Notes: generated from the sequence alone by a model not told the origin. DNA of 64,000 nucleotides from Agromyces fucosus (GCF_004134865.1 NZ_SDPO01000001.1:1216209-1280208), one strand, 5' to 3'; numbered from the stretch's first letter, positions 30,440-42,300 are shown. Numbers and translations: made by a program.

Positions 30440-32892
30440 CCGAGCCGACGACGACGGATGCAACGACCCACGCCACGAACGACACCACGAACACGGATGC
30501 CAGGATGACGAACACCACGACCCGACCCGCCGCGGCGACCGAGCCGCCGACCACCTCCCCCATCGCCGCCGATGAGCCGTGGCGCGACCGCTCGCTGCCC
30601 GCCGACGAGCGAGCGCGCGCGCTCATCGCCGTGCTCACCCTCGAGGAGAAGGTCGCCCAGCTCTACGGAATCTGGATCGGCGCCTCCGACGACGGCGCGG
30701 ACGTCGCCCCGCACCAGCACGAGATGACCGGCACGGTGGACCTCGACGCCGTGCTACCCAGAGGCCTCGGCCAGGTCACCCGCCCCTTCGGCACGGCACC
30801 GGTCGATGCCGCACTCGGAGCGCAGTCGCTCGCACGGCTGCAGGCGCGCATCGCGGCATCGAGCAGGTTCGGCATCCAGGCGCTCGTGCACGAGGAGTGC
30901 CTCGCCGGCTTCGCCGCGTACGGTGCCACGGCCTACCCCGTGCCACTCTCGTGGGGAGCCACGTTCGACCCGGCGCTCATCGAGCAGATGGCACGCCGGA
31001 TCGGCGCCGACATGCGCTCGGTCGGCGTGCACCAGGGCCTCGCGCCAGTGCTCGACGTCGTGCGCGACGCACGATGGGGCCGGGTCGAGGAGACGATCGG
31101 CGAGGACCCGTACCTCGTGGGCAGCGTCGGCACGTCGTACGTGCGCGGGCTCGAGGCATCCGGCATCGTGGCGACGCTCAAGCACTTCGTCGGATACTCG
31201 GCCTCGCGAGCCGGCCGCAACCTGGCGCCCGTCTCGGTCGGCGCGCGGGAACTCGCCGACGTGCTGTTGCCGCCGTTCGAGATGGTCGTGCGCGAGGCGG
31301 CGCCGCGTTCGGTGATGAACGCGTACACCGACCTCGACGGCGTGCCGACCGCGGCCGACCGCGACCTGCTCACCGGACTCCTGCGCGAGACCTGGGGCTT
31401 CGACGGCACCGTGGTCGCCGACTACTTCTCGGTCGCCTTCCTCCAGACGCTGCACGGCACCTCGGGCGACCTCGGCGACGCCGCGGTCGCCGCGCTCGAG
31501 GCCGGCATCGACGTCGAACTGCCGACCGTGCACGCCTTCGGCGAGCCGCTCATCGCCGCCGTCGAGGGCGGCCGCATCGCCGAGTCGGTCATCGACCGGG
31601 CGCTACTCCGCGTCCTCGTGCAGAAGGTCGAGCTCGGCCTCCTCGACGAGCCGGCCGAGCACGCGGCCTCGACCGGGACGAAGGGGTCCGTCGACCTGGA
31701 CTCCCCCGAGAACCGCGACCTCGCGCGCCGGATCGCGGAGCAGGCGATCGTGCTGCTGCACAACGACGGAACGCTGCCGCTCGCGGCGCCGACCCGGATC
31801 GCCGTCATCGGGCCGACGGCCGACGACCCCCTCGCCGTCCTCGGGTGCTACGGCTTCCCGACGCACGTCGGCGTCCACCACCCCGAGAGCGGGCTGGGCA
31901 TCGAGCTCCCCACCCTCGTCGAGGCACTCCGCGAGGAGTTCCCCGGTGCCGAGATCGCCCTCGCGGCGGGAACCTCGATCGTCGGCGGCGAGACCGACGG
32001 CTTCGCCGAGGCCGTCGAGCTCGCGGCATCCGCCGACGTCGTGGTGCTCGCCCTCGGCGACCGCGCCGGACTCTTCGGCCGCGGCACGAGCGGCGAGGGC
32101 TGCGATGCGGAGACCCTCGACCTTCCGGGCGCCCAGGGCGCCCTGCTCGAGGCCGTCCTCGACGCCGGAACGCCGACCGTGCTCACGCTCCTCGCCGGTC
32201 GCCCGTACGTGCTCGGCACGGCGCCGGAGCGCGCCGCCGGCATCGTGCAGGCGTTCTTCCCGGGCGAGGAGGGCACACGGGCCCTCGCCGCGATCCTCTC
32301 GGGCCGGGTCAATCCGAGCGGCCGGCTCCCCGTGAGCGTGCCGGCCACGCCGGGCGCGCAGCCGTCGACCTATCTCGCGTCGACGCTCGCGCGGCGCAGC
32401 GAGGTGTCGAACATCGACCCGACGGCCAGGTACCCGTTCGGCCACGGCCTCGGCTACGCCCCGTTCGCGTGGAGCGACCTCGTCATCGACGAGGCCGAGT
32501 CGACGACCGCCGGCAGCTTCCGGATGTCGCTCACGATCGAGAACACCGGCGACCGCACGGGTGCCGAGATCGTGCAGCTGTACCTGCACGATCCCGTGGC
32601 CTCCGTCGTGCGACCGCTGCAGCGGCTCATCGGGTTCCAGCGCGTCGAACTCGAGCCCGGGGCGTCCGTACGGCTGGGGGTCGAGGTGCCCGCCGACCTC
32701 GCCTCGTTCACCGGCCGCGACGGCCTCCGCATCGTCGAGCCGGGAACACTCGTGCTCGGGTTCGGACGCTCGAGCGGCGACCTGGCGCTGACCGCGTCGG
32801 TCGAGCTCTCGGGGCCGGTGCGCGTGGTCGACCAGACGCGAGCGCTCCACCCCGTCTGGACCGCCGAGCGCATGGGCACGGATTCACCGTGA
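30436..32892 (+). CDS. GH3 beta-xylosidase/beta-glucosidase
   Basis: An 818-residue glycoside hydrolase of family 3. The TIM-barrel domain (about 60-360) ends with VVADYFSV, where Asp329 is the expected nucleophile. The alpha/beta sandwich domain (about 395-620) and a C-terminal FnIII-like domain (about 690-800) follow. There is no signal peptide, so it acts on imported oligosaccharides. The first 45 residues are Thr-rich and low in complexity. Beta-xylosidase activity is inferred from the locus; beta-glucosidase cannot be excluded. Confidence 0.88.
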   Translation: MTEPTTTDATTHATNDTTNTDARMTNTTTRPAAATEPPTTSPIAADEPWRDRSLPADERARALIAVLTLEEKVAQLYGIWIGASDDGADVAPHQHEMTGTVDLDAVLPRGLGQVTRPFGTAPVDAALGAQSLARLQARIAASSRFGIQALVHEECLAGFAAYGATAYPVPLSWGATFDPALIEQMARRIGADMRSVGVHQGLAPVLDVVRDARWGRVEETIGEDPYLVGSVGTSYVRGLEASGIVATLKHFVGYSASRAGRNLAPVSVGARELADVLLPPFEMVVREAAPRSVMNAYTDLDGVPTAADRDLLTGLLRETWGFDGTVVADYFSVAFLQTLHGTSGDLGDAAVAALEAGIDVELPTVHAFGEPLIAAVEGGRIAESVIDRALLRVLVQKVELGLLDEPAEHAASTGTKGSVDLDSPENRDLARRIAEQAIVLLHNDGTLPLAAPTRIAVIGPTADDPLAVLGCYGFPTHVGVHHPESGLGIELPTLVEALREEFPGAEIALAAGTSIVGGETDGFAEAVELAASADVVVLALGDRAGLFGRGTSGEGCDAETLDLPGAQGALLEAVLDAGTPTVLTLLAGRPYVLGTAPERAAGIVQAFFPGEEGTRALAAILSGRVNPSGRLPVSVPATPGAQPSTYLASTLARRSEVSNIDPTARYPFGHGLGYAPFAWSDLVIDEAESTTAGSFRMSLTIENTGDRTGAEIVQLYLHDPVASVVRPLQRLIGFQRVELEPGASVRLGVEVPADLASFTGRDGLRIVEPGTLVLGFGRSSGDLALTASVELSGPVRVVDQTRALHPVWTAERMGTDSP

Positions 32893-34508
32893 CCGCGGCG
32901 CGCAATCCGGTGCTGCCGGGCTTCCATCCCGATCCGAGCATCTGCCGAGTGGGCGACGAGTTCTTCGTGGTGACCTCGACGTTCGAGTACTTCCCGGGCC
33001 TGCCGGTGCACCGTTCCCGTGATCTCGTCGAATGGGAACTGATCGGACACGTCGTGCACCGCGAGGATCAGCTCGACCTGTCGACGGTGGCGGCGTCGGG
33101 CGGCCTCTTCGCGCCGACGATCCGCCACCACGACGGCCGCTTCTTCGTCGTATGCACGCTCGTCGGCGGGGAAGGCCGGCAGGGCAACTTCGTCGTCACC
33201 GCGACCGATCCGGCCGGCCCCTGGTCCGACCCGGCGTGGATCGAGGAGGCAGCCGGCATCGACCCGTCCCTGCTCTTCGACGACGACGGTCGCGCCTGGT
33301 GGTGCGGCACTCGGCTCGCCGAGCCCGGCGAATGGCACGACCAGACCGAGGTATGGGTGCGGGAGCTCGATCTCGCCACCATGACGCTCGTCGGCGAGGA
33401 GCACGTCGTGTGGCACGGCGCCGTCGAGGGCGCCGTCTGGGCGGAGGGTCCGCACCTCTACCGCCTCGACGGCGAGGTGCTGCTCCTCGCGAGCGAGGGC
33501 GGCACCGATCGCCACCACGCGGTCAGCGCGGCCCGTGGCGCACGCCCGGCGGGCCCGTTCACGGGCTCGAAGGCGAACCCGCTGCTCACCCACCGTCATC
33601 TCGGCGGCGGAGTCGGGGTCGCGAACGTCGGGCACGCGGACCTCGTCGACGACGGCCGCGGCGGCTGGTGGGCGACCGCGCTCGCCACCCGGCGTCTTCC
33701 CATCGGCGACGCGAACGCCGATGTCGCGCGCGCCGATGCCCTGCAGGGCCGCGAGACGTGGCTCGTGCCCGTGACCTTCGAGGACGGGTGGCCGGTGTTC
33801 GCCCCCGGCGCGGGTCGTCTGCGCGACGAGGTCGACGTCCCGTGGGCCGAGGGCCCGGCCGCCGGGCCGACGATGCTCGTCGACGACTTCGACGGGCTCG
33901 CTCTGCATCCCGAACTGCTCACGGTGCGCACCGCCGTCGGCTCACCGAGGGTGCAGCTCGGCGAACGGCCCGGACACCTCCGTCTGCACGCCGTCTCCGG
34001 CAGCCTCGCGGAACTCGCCCCGCACGCCTTCGCGGGCTTCCGCCTCGAGCAGCCGACGGCGACCCTCGCGACGGTGGTCGAGGTGCCGGATGCCGCGCCG
34101 CCCGGCATGGTCGCCGGCCTCGCGCTGCGCCTCTCCGAGCACCGCCACCTGACGTTCGGCGTGCGCCCGCGTGGCAGCGGCCGCGTCGTGGAGCTCGTGC
34201 TCCATGTCGACGGCGAGGACCGGGTGCTCGGTCGCGCGGAGATGCCGGGGGGACGAGTCGGCCTCGTCCTGGAGATCGACGGCTTCGCGGCCATCGCCCG
34301 GCTCGAGCACGACGAGCGGCGCAGCGACGTCGGCTCCGCCGACCTCGCACCCCTCAGCCCGAGCACGGGCGGAGGAACAGGATTCGCCGGCGTCGTGGGC
34401 GGGGTGTTCGCGATCGGCGCTCCCGGCACCGATGAGCACGGCGCAGCAGGCGCGGCCTGGGCCGACTTCGACCTGCTGAGCCTCGTGCACACGGCCGAAC
34501 CCGCATGA
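32889..34508 (+). CDS. GH43 beta-xylosidase/alpha-L-arabinofuranosidase
   Basis: A 539-residue family 43 enzyme. The opening NPVLPGFHPDPSI is typical of GH43 beta-xylosidases. Asp15, Asp125 (GIDPSLLF) and Glu186 (VWAEGPHLY) fit the catalytic base, pKa modulator and acid. A beta-sandwich domain (about 320-535) completes the usual two-domain form. No signal peptide. The GTG start overlaps the GH3 stop, and the stop overlaps the deacetylase start. Confidence 0.92.
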   Translation: MTAARNPVLPGFHPDPSICRVGDEFFVVTSTFEYFPGLPVHRSRDLVEWELIGHVVHREDQLDLSTVAASGGLFAPTIRHHDGRFFVVCTLVGGEGRQGNFVVTATDPAGPWSDPAWIEEAAGIDPSLLFDDDGRAWWCGTRLAEPGEWHDQTEVWVRELDLATMTLVGEEHVVWHGAVEGAVWAEGPHLYRLDGEVLLLASEGGTDRHHAVSAARGARPAGPFTGSKANPLLTHRHLGGGVGVANVGHADLVDDGRGGWWATALATRRLPIGDANADVARADALQGRETWLVPVTFEDGWPVFAPGAGRLRDEVDVPWAEGPAAGPTMLVDDFDGLALHPELLTVRTAVGSPRVQLGERPGHLRLHAVSGSLAELAPHAFAGFRLEQPTATLATVVEVPDAAPPGMVAGLALRLSEHRHLTFGVRPRGSGRVVELVLHVDGEDRVLGRAEMPGGRVGLVLEIDGFAAIARLEHDERRSDVGSADLAPLSPSTGGGTGFAGVVGGVFAIGAPGTDEHGAAGAAWADFDLLSLVHTAEPA

Positions 34509-35176
34509 CCGGACGGGGGCCGGAGGTCGTCCCCGGCGGGGCGATCGACCCCGTCACCACTCCCGTGGACCATGCGGAGGACTCCGGCGAGGTCTCCGCC
34601 CTCACCTTCGACGACGGCCCGAGCCCGAATACGACGCCCGCGCTGCTGGACTTCCTCGCCGAGCACGACGTGAAGGCGGTGTTCTGCGTCATCGGCCGCA
34701 ACGTCACCGCACCGGGCGGCGCGGCGATCCTCCAGCGGATCGTCGCCGAGGGCCACGTGCTCGGCAACCACTCGACGAGCTTCGCCGACATGGGCTCGTG
34801 GCCGGCATCAGAGGTGCGGGCCGATCTCATCGCGAACCTCGCGATCATCCGCGAGGCGCTCGGCGACGTGAACCAGCCGGTGCCGTTCTGGCGGGCGCCC
34901 AACGGCAGTTGGGGTGCCACCCAGCGGGTCGCGGTCGAGCTCGGCATGCAGCCGCTCGCCGTCGTGAACACGATCGACGATTGGGCGACGCAGGATGTCG
35001 CGACGCTCACGTCGAACCTGCGTGCGGCGATGAGGCCGGGCGAGGTCGTGCTCCTGCACGACGGCGGTGGCGACCGGGCCGGCACCCTCGCCGCGGTGGA
35101 GACGGTCGTGATGGAGCGTCTCGCCGACGGTTGGGGCTTCGCCTTCCCGAAGGGCGCTGGTCATCGGCATCCGTGA
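34505..35176 (+). CDS. NodB-fold polysaccharide deacetylase with an altered metal site
   Basis: A 223-residue carbohydrate-esterase family 4 protein, probably removing acetyl groups from imported xylo-oligosaccharides (inference). TFDDGP (34-39) gives the catalytic base and metal Asp; RAPNGSWG and LLHDGGG are the later motifs. Motif 2, normally HxxxH, reads HSTSF at 89-93, so the second metal-binding His is Phe93. No signal peptide, unlike most members. It may use another ligand, another metal, or be inactive. Confidence 0.85.
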   Translation: MTGRGPEVVPGGAIDPVTTPVDHAEDSGEVSALTFDDGPSPNTTPALLDFLAEHDVKAVFCVIGRNVTAPGGAAILQRIVAEGHVLGNHSTSFADMGSWPASEVRADLIANLAIIREALGDVNQPVPFWRAPNGSWGATQRVAVELGMQPLAVVNTIDDWATQDVATLTSNLRAAMRPGEVVLLHDGGGDRAGTLAAVETVVMERLADGWGFAFPKGAGHRHP

Positions 35177-35230
35177 CCCCGGCGACGCCCTCGCCGAGGA
35201 AGCATCGTCGGTGTCGCGGGCGGATCGTCC

Positions 35231-36262
35231 CTACTCGGCCGGCGGTGCCGTGCTCTCGCGCACGACGAGGTTCGTCGCGAGGTCCATGCGCGGGGTGGTC
35301 TCGGGCTGTTCATCGCTCAGGCGGATGGCGAGTCGGGCGGCCTCCTCGCCCATGCGGCGGAGCGGCTGGTGCACCGTGGTGAGCGGCGGGCTCACCCAGG
35401 GCGCCAGCGAGATGTCGTCGTAGCCGACGATCGAGAGGTCGTGCGGAACGGCGAGCCCGGCTTCGCGCGCGGCATCGAGGGTGCCGAGCGCCTGCATGTC
35501 GCTGCCGGCGAAGATCGCGGTCGGGCGGAGATCGGCCGGCAGCGCCAGCAGCTCGCGGGCCCGGTCGCGACCGCCCGCGATCTCGAAGGTGCCGAAGCGG
35601 ACCCATGCCGGATCGACTGGGAGCCCGGCGGAGTTCATGGCGCTGCGGAACCCGTCGAGCCTCGCGAGCGAGCACATCATGTCCTCGGGACCCGTGATCG
35701 TCGCGATGCGGCGGTGCCCGAGCTCGATGAGATGGCGAGTCGCAGCGAGGCCGCCCGACCAGTTGGCCGAACCGACACTCGGTACGTCGGGCGACGGGTC
35801 GCCTGCCGGGTCGACGATCACGAAGGAGATGCCCCTGGCGCGGAGTCGTTCGCGATACTCGGGCGAGATCTCCGAGAAGACGAGCACGACGCCCACCGGG
35901 CGACGACGGATGACGCCGTCGATCCAGTCGGGGTCGGGTGCGTGCCGGTCGCCGCTCACCGTGAGGACGACGCTCAGCCCGTGCTCCTTCGCCACGGCTT
36001 CGACGCCGCCGATGAGTTCCATCGACCAGATGGAATCGAGTCCGTGGAAGACCAGTTCGAGCAGCTCGGGCCGGGATTCCGAACGACCCGCGCCGCGGCG
36101 CACGTATCCGCGGTCGTGCAGCGCATGCTCGATGCGCTCCCTCGTCGCTTTCGACACGTCGGCACGGCCGTTCAGCACCTTGGAGATCGTCGAGAGGCTC
36201 GAACCCGTCTCCTCGGCGATCTCGGCGAGGGTGACTCGGTCGCCCGTGACTTCGGTCTTCAT
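35231..36262 (-). CDS. LacI family transcriptional regulator of the xylose/xylan genes
   Basis: A 343-residue repressor: LacI helix-turn-helix ([20 protein letters not shown]) and hinge in the first 65 residues, then a periplasmic-binding-protein-like sugar domain. The ATG at 36262 follows AGGA by 8 bases. It is divergent from xylA and convergent with the GH operon. CGAAA-type palindromes at 36280 and 27204 are its likely operators; the ligand is probably xylose or xylobiose. Confidence 0.9.
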   Translation of the reverse strand: MKTEVTGDRVTLAEIAEETGSSLSTISKVLNGRADVSKATRERIEHALHDRGYVRRGAGRSESRPELLELVFHGLDSIWSMELIGGVEAVAKEHGLSVVLTVSGDRHAPDPDWIDGVIRRRPVGVVLVFSEISPEYRERLRARGISFVIVDPAGDPSPDVPSVGSANWSGGLAATRHLIELGHRRIATITGPEDMMCSLARLDGFRSAMNSAGLPVDPAWVRFGTFEIAGGRDRARELLALPADLRPTAIFAGSDMQALGTLDAAREAGLAVPHDLSIVGYDDISLAPWVSPPLTTVHQPLRRMGEEAARLAIRLSDEQPETTPRMDLATNLVVRESTAPPAE

Positions 36263-36279
36263 GTTTCGAATCCTAATCG

Positions 36280-36347
36280 CGAAAGTTGCGAACCCGGAAG
36301 ACTTGCGCGGGCGGGTCGCCCAGTTTATGTTGTACATGCCAACAAAT
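36280..36347 (+). promoter_or_regulatory. xylA promoter and operators
   Basis: TTGCGC (36303-36308) and TATGTT (36326-36331) are 17 bases apart. Upstream is CGAAAGTTGCG (36280-36290), one base from the perfect CGAAA-N-TTTCG palindrome found before the transporter operon. Downstream is TGTTG-N7-CAACA (36328-36344), whose right arm CAACAAAT (36340-36347) is the reverse complement of ATTTGTTG at 27132. LacI-type and ROK-type control are both suggested. Confidence 0.6.
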
Positions 36348-36376
36348 CACCGATGACGCTGAAAGGCGGATCACCC

Positions 36377-37567
36377 ATGGCCACCGCGCCCTCCCGTGAC
36401 GACAAGTTCTCCTTCGGCCTCTGGACGGTCGGGTACGACGGCACCGACCCGTTCGGCGGCCCGACCCGCACGCCCCTCGATGTCGTGCACGTCGTCGAGA
36501 AACTCGACGAGCTCGGCGCCTACGGCCTGACGTTCCACGACGACGACCTGTTCGCATTCGGGTCGACCGATGCCGCGCGCCAGAAGCAGATCGACCGCCT
36601 GAAGGGCGCGCTCGACGCGACCGGCCTCATCGTGCCGATGGTCACCACCAACCTCTTCTCGGCCCCCGTCTTCAAGGACGGCGGCTTCACCGCCAACGAT
36701 CGCGACGTGCGACGCTTCGCGCTGCGCAAGGTGTTCCGCCAGCTCGACCTCGGCGCCGAGCTCGGCGCGAAGACGTTCGTCATGTGGGGCGGCCGCGAGG
36801 GCGCCGAGTACGACTCCGCGAAGGACATCCGCCAGGCGCTCGAGCGCTACCGCGAGGCCGTGAACCTCCTCGGCGACTACGTCACCGACAAGGGCTACGA
36901 CATCCGGTTCGCCATCGAGCCCAAGCCCAACGAGCCCCGAGGCGACATCCTGCTGCCGACCCTCGGCCACGCGATCGCCTTCATCGACTCGCTCGAACGG
37001 CCCGAACTCGTGGGCCTCAACCCCGAGGTCGGGCACGAGCAGATGGCCGGCCTCAACTTCGCCGCCGGCATCGCCCAGGCGCTCTTCCACGGCAAGCTCT
37101 TCCACATCGACCTCAACGGCCAGCGCGGCATCAAGTACGACCAGGACCTCGTGTTCGGCCACGGCGACCTGCACAACGCGTTCGCGCTCGTCGACCTGCT
37201 CGAGAACGGCGGCCCCGGCGGCGTGCCCGCCTACGACGGCCCGCGCCACTTCGACTACAAGCCCTCGCGTACCGAGGACGAGAAGGGCGTGTGGGAGTCC
37301 GCCGCCGCGAACATGCGCACTTACCTGCTGCTCAAAGAGCGGGCCGCGGCCTTCCGCGCCGACCCCGAGGTGCAGGAGGCGCTCGAGGCCGCGAAGGTCT
37401 TCGAACTGTCGACACCGACCCTGAACGAGGGCGAGACCTACGACGAGTTCCTCGCCGACCGCTCGGCCTACGAGGACTTCGACGCAGCGGCCTACCTCGG
37501 CGGCAAGGGCGGCGGCTTCGTGCGCCTGCAGCAGCTCGCGACCGAGCACCTGCTGGGCGCTCGATGA
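36377..37567 (+). CDS. xylA: Xylose isomerase
   Basis: Converts D-xylose to D-xylulose using two divalent metals. The 396 residues and numbering match actinobacterial enzymes: His54 and Asp57 in TFHDDDLF, the metal-ligand motif [29 protein letters not shown] and HFDYKPSR. The ATG at 36377 follows GGCGGA by 7 bases; an in-frame ATG at 36354 lacks a site. The stop overlaps the xylB start. Confidence 0.97.
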   Translation: MATAPSRDDKFSFGLWTVGYDGTDPFGGPTRTPLDVVHVVEKLDELGAYGLTFHDDDLFAFGSTDAARQKQIDRLKGALDATGLIVPMVTTNLFSAPVFKDGGFTANDRDVRRFALRKVFRQLDLGAELGAKTFVMWGGREGAEYDSAKDIRQALERYREAVNLLGDYVTDKGYDIRFAIEPKPNEPRGDILLPTLGHAIAFIDSLERPELVGLNPEVGHEQMAGLNFAAGIAQALFHGKLFHIDLNGQRGIKYDQDLVFGHGDLHNAFALVDLLENGGPGGVPAYDGPRHFDYKPSRTEDEKGVWESAAANMRTYLLLKERAAAFRADPEVQEALEAAKVFELSTPTLNEGETYDEFLADRSAYEDFDAAAYLGGKGGGFVRLQQLATEHLLGAR

Positions 37568-39003
37568 CGATGCCGCTCGCGGATCACCGTGCCAGGCTCG
37601 TCGCGGGCGTCGACTCGTCGACGCAGGCCTGCAAGGTCGTGATCCGGGATGCGTCGACCGGAGCGCTCGTCCGCTCCGGTCGCGCGGCCCACCCGGGCGG
37701 CACCGAGGTCGATCCCGCGGCATGGTGGGGTGCGATGCTCTCCGCGTTCGCCGACGCGGGCGGGCTCGACGACGTCGCCGCGATCTCGATCGCCGCCCAG
37801 CAGCACGGCATGATCGTGCTGGACGCCGAAGGATGCGTCATCCGCGATGCCCTGCTCTGGAACGACACCCGATCCGCCCAGGCGGCGCTCGACCTCATCG
37901 CCGAGGTCGGCACCGACGAGTACGCCAGGCGCACTGGCGTCGTGCCGGTCGCGTCGTTCACGGCCACGAAGCTCCGATGGCTGCGCGACGCCGAACCGGA
38001 TGCCGCGGCTCGCGTCGCGGCGGTCGTCCTCCCCCACGACTGGCTGACGTGGCGCCTGCGGGGCTTCGGTCCCGCCGGCGAGTCGCCGCTCGGGCCCCGG
38101 CTGGACGAGCTCACGACCGATCGCTCGGATGCGAGCGGCACGGCGTACTGGGGCCCGAACGGCTACGACCTGGATCTGGTCGCCCGTGCGCTCGGGCACG
38201 TCCCGGTACTGCCGCGCGTGCTCGCCCCGAACGCAGCGGCGGGACGCACGCCCGACGGCATCCTCGTGGGCGCCGGAGCCGGCGACAACGCCGCCGCCGC
38301 GCTCGGACTCGATGCATCCGCCGGTGACGTCGTGGTCTCGATCGGCACGAGCGGCACGGTCTTCGCCGTGACGGATGCCGTCATCGCCGATCCCTCCGGG
38401 ACGGTCGCCGGGTTCGCCGATGCGACCGGGCGCGGCCTGCCGCTCATCGCCACCCTGAACGCGGCGCCCGTGCTCGATGTCACGGCCGCCCTGCTCGGGG
38501 TCGACCACGCGGAACTCGGCCGGCTCGCGCTCGAGGCCGTGCCCGGCTCATCCGGTGCCGTGCTCGTGCCGTACTTCGAGGGCGAGCGCACGCCGAACCT
38601 TCCCGACGCGACCGCCTCGTTCTCTGGTCTCACGTTCGCCAACACGACGCGGGCATCGGTCGCGCGCGCTGCGATCGAGGGCCTCCTGTGCGGCCTCGCC
38701 GACGGCCTCGATGCCGTGCGAGGGCAGGGCGTCTACGCGGCCCGCATCCTGCTCATCGGCGGTGCGGCGCAGAATCCGGCGGTGCAGGGCATCGCCGCCC
38801 AGGTCTTCGACGTGCCGATCGTCGTGCCGGCACGCGGGGAGTACGTCGCCGACGGCGCCGCCAGGCAGGCGAGGTGGGCGCTCACCGGTGAACGCCCGTC
38901 ATGGCCGCTCGACATCGACGCAGAGCTCGCGAGCGACACGCGTGAGGTGATCCGGACGCAATACGCCCGCGCACGCCTGACGAGCGCGCACCGACCCGGC
39001 TGA
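37564..39003 (+). CDS. xylB: Xylulokinase
   Basis: Phosphorylates D-xylulose for the pentose phosphate pathway. The 479-residue FGGY kinase starts with [13 protein letters not shown] (phosphate-binding), has QQHGMI for substrate binding, and [13 protein letters not shown] with the catalytic Asp. ATGA overlap with xylA; a strong terminator follows. Confidence 0.96.
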   Translation: MTMPLADHRARLVAGVDSSTQACKVVIRDASTGALVRSGRAAHPGGTEVDPAAWWGAMLSAFADAGGLDDVAAISIAAQQHGMIVLDAEGCVIRDALLWNDTRSAQAALDLIAEVGTDEYARRTGVVPVASFTATKLRWLRDAEPDAAARVAAVVLPHDWLTWRLRGFGPAGESPLGPRLDELTTDRSDASGTAYWGPNGYDLDLVARALGHVPVLPRVLAPNAAAGRTPDGILVGAGAGDNAAAALGLDASAGDVVVSIGTSGTVFAVTDAVIADPSGTVAGFADATGRGLPLIATLNAAPVLDVTAALLGVDHAELGRLALEAVPGSSGAVLVPYFEGERTPNLPDATASFSGLTFANTTRASVARAAIEGLLCGLADGLDAVRGQGVYAARILLIGGAAQNPAVQGIAAQVFDVPIVVPARGEYVADGAARQARWALTGERPSWPLDIDAELASDTREVIRTQYARARLTSAHRPG

Positions 39004-39049
39004 GCGGGTGGGAGCGAGCGCCTGACACGCGCACGAACCCGCTGACACG

Positions 39050-39085
39050 ACGATGGGCGCCTCCCTCTCGGGAGACGCCCATCGT
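39050..39085. terminator. Bidirectional terminator between xylB and groEL
   Basis: A 16-bp stem with one mismatch around the loop TCTC. The plus side continues TTTCGTT. It separates two convergent genes. Confidence 0.85.
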
Positions 39086-39105
39086 TTCGTTGCGTGAGGC
39101 GCGGA

Positions 39106-40770
<1,665 letters not shown>

Positions 40771-40797
40771 TTAGCACTCAAAACGAGTGAGTGCTAA
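40771..40797 (-). promoter_or_regulatory. CIRCE operator (HrcA site) of groEL
   Basis: TTAGCACTC-N9-GAGTGCTAA is a perfect CIRCE. It begins at the expected transcription start of groEL, so HrcA binding would block initiation until heat shock. Confidence 0.95.
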
Positions 40798-40801
40798 ATC
40801 G

Positions 40802-40830
40802 ATTCTGGCACTCGACCGCCATGAGTGCAA
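40802..40830 (-). promoter_or_regulatory. groEL promoter
   Basis: On the minus strand TTGCAC (40825-40830) and CAGAAT (40802-40807) are 17 bases apart, directly upstream of the CIRCE element and just after the end of the DUF3048 gene. Confidence 0.65.
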
Positions 40831-40850
40831 GCGAGCCCGAGGCTGTCCGC

Positions 40851-41900
40851 TCAGGGCGTGAAGGTCGCCGAACCCTCGTTCGGCACGAGCTCGACCCACG
40901 TGTTGCCGGGAGCAAGCCGCAACGGCGAGCCGTCGTCGGCGGTCAGGACGATCGGCGACCCCGCGGCATCCTTCGCCCAGGTGCCGTGCGCCGTCCGGCC
41001 TCCGGCCGAGACCCAGGCCTCGCCCGAACCGATCATGACGGTCTTCGGCACCTCGCCGTAGCTCCAGTCGATCCCGACGCGGAGCGTCACGACGTTCACG
41101 GCACGCACGCGCTCCCCCGACGCCTCGAGATCCGGTTCGCCCTCCTGCGAACGGAGCCAGGCGGATGTCCCGCCATCCCACTCCCACGCGGGGAACCGAT
41201 CCTCGGAGAACACGAGGTCGATGCGCGAGGTCGGCGCGGCAGCGAGCGCCGGGGCGGCGAGCGGATCGGCGGTGCCGTAGCTGAACTGCCCCGGAGGCGG
41301 TGCGAGCGCGGCGTTTCGGGCGACCGCCTCGGCGGAGTCGAGGATCACGTCGTGCGGGCCGGGCCGCTCATCGGCACGGGTGAAGAGCCCCGTCTCGTCG
41401 AAGTCGAAGACGATGTTCACGAGGGGCGTCGCCATCATCATCGCGACGAACTGGTCCTGCCCGCCCGAGTAGGCGATGATGCCGCCGAAGGGCGAGGCGA
41501 TGTCGGGGTCCATGGGACGGATCGACCGAACGGGACCGACCTCGTCGGGCACGTCCGAATGCCAGACCGCGACGTACCGCGTCAGGCCGCCCTCGACGAG
41601 TTCCTCGAAGACGATGTCGGTGCGATTCAGCGCGATCTGCGGGCGCGCCTCCTCGTGGTTGTCGATCTTCACTGCGAGGGACGGGTGGGCGAGCGCGGCC
41701 GCCTCCGCCGGCGTTCCGCGCAACGGCGCGAACGACACCGCCGACGCAGCGGCGTCGGCAGAGGGCCTGGCAGCGGCCTCGGTCGGCGCGGCATCCGGTT
41801 CCGCCGCCGACTGGCAGCCGGCCAGGAGCAGCGATGCCGCCAACAGCGCGCCGATCCGCGCTCCCCGACGATGCGGAGCACGCCCCGCCAGCGCTCTCAT
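40851..41900 (-). CDS. DUF3048 (YerB-like) lipoprotein
   Basis: A 349-residue secreted lipoprotein with lipobox LAGC near residue 29, then an Ala/Pro-rich linker and the DUF3048 domain (LAVKIDNHEEARPQIALNRTDIVFEELVEGG; PVRSIRPMDPDIA, quoted as short parts). The function of the family is unknown. TACGCT lies six bases before the ATG at 41900, indicating a leaderless mRNA. The gene ends 126 bases before the groEL start codon. Confidence 0.88.
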   Translation of the reverse strand: MRALAGRAPHRRGARIGALLAASLLLAGCQSAAEPDAAPTEAAARPSADAAASAVSFAPLRGTPAEAAALAHPSLAVKIDNHEEARPQIALNRTDIVFEELVEGGLTRYVAVWHSDVPDEVGPVRSIRPMDPDIASPFGGIIAYSGGQDQFVAMMMATPLVNIVFDFDETGLFTRADERPGPHDVILDSAEAVARNAALAPPPGQFSYGTADPLAAPALAAAPTSRIDLVFSEDRFPAWEWDGGTSAWLRSQEGEPDLEASGERVRAVNVVTLRVGIDWSYGEVPKTVMIGSGEAWVSAGGRTAHGTWAKDAAGSPIVLTADDGSPLRLAPGNTWVELVPNEGSATFTP

Positions 41901-41976
41901 GCGGTCAGCGTAGACCCGCGCCTCTCAGGAGACGCGAGAACGCGCCGCCGGACCGGCGGCGCGCTCGCGGATCTCA

Positions 41977-42180
41977 TCAGGCCGGGCGGACGCCCTCTGC
42001 CTGCGGCCCCTTCGAACCCGTGCCGACTTCGAAGACGACCTGCTGCCCCTCCTCGAGGACCTTGTACCCCGACATGTCGATCGCGGAGTAGTGGACGAAG
42101 ACGTCTTGACCCCCCTCGTCGACCGTGATGAATCCGTAGCCCTTTTCAGCGTTGAACCACTTGACGGTTCCGTTCGCCAT
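41977..42180 (-). CDS. cspA: Cold-shock protein
   Basis: A 67-residue single-stranded nucleic-acid-binding protein with RNP1 (KGYGFITV) and RNP2 (VFVHYSA). GGGAG lies six bases before the ATG. A long leader of about 115 bases upstream may carry temperature control, as in other cspA genes (inference). Confidence 0.96.
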   Translation of the reverse strand: MANGTVKWFNAEKGYGFITVDEGGQDVFVHYSAIDMSGYKVLEEGQQVVFEVGTGSKGPQAEGVRPA

Positions 42181-42300
42181 GCGTTGCTCCCATGTTGCGG
42201 TGTCCGATCAGCACGCGCCCGTGGCCTGTGCCGGACCACTCGGTCGAGCGCAGGGCGCCAGGGACGGAACCATGCGCTCGCGCTGGCGAGCGGCCGAAAC

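Noticed and set aside
30579..34435. Very long plus-strand frames through the GH3/GH43 genes in other phases
   Set aside because: They are Arg/Pro/Ala-rich translations of the real genes in other frames. The real frames carry catalytic motifs and coupled starts.
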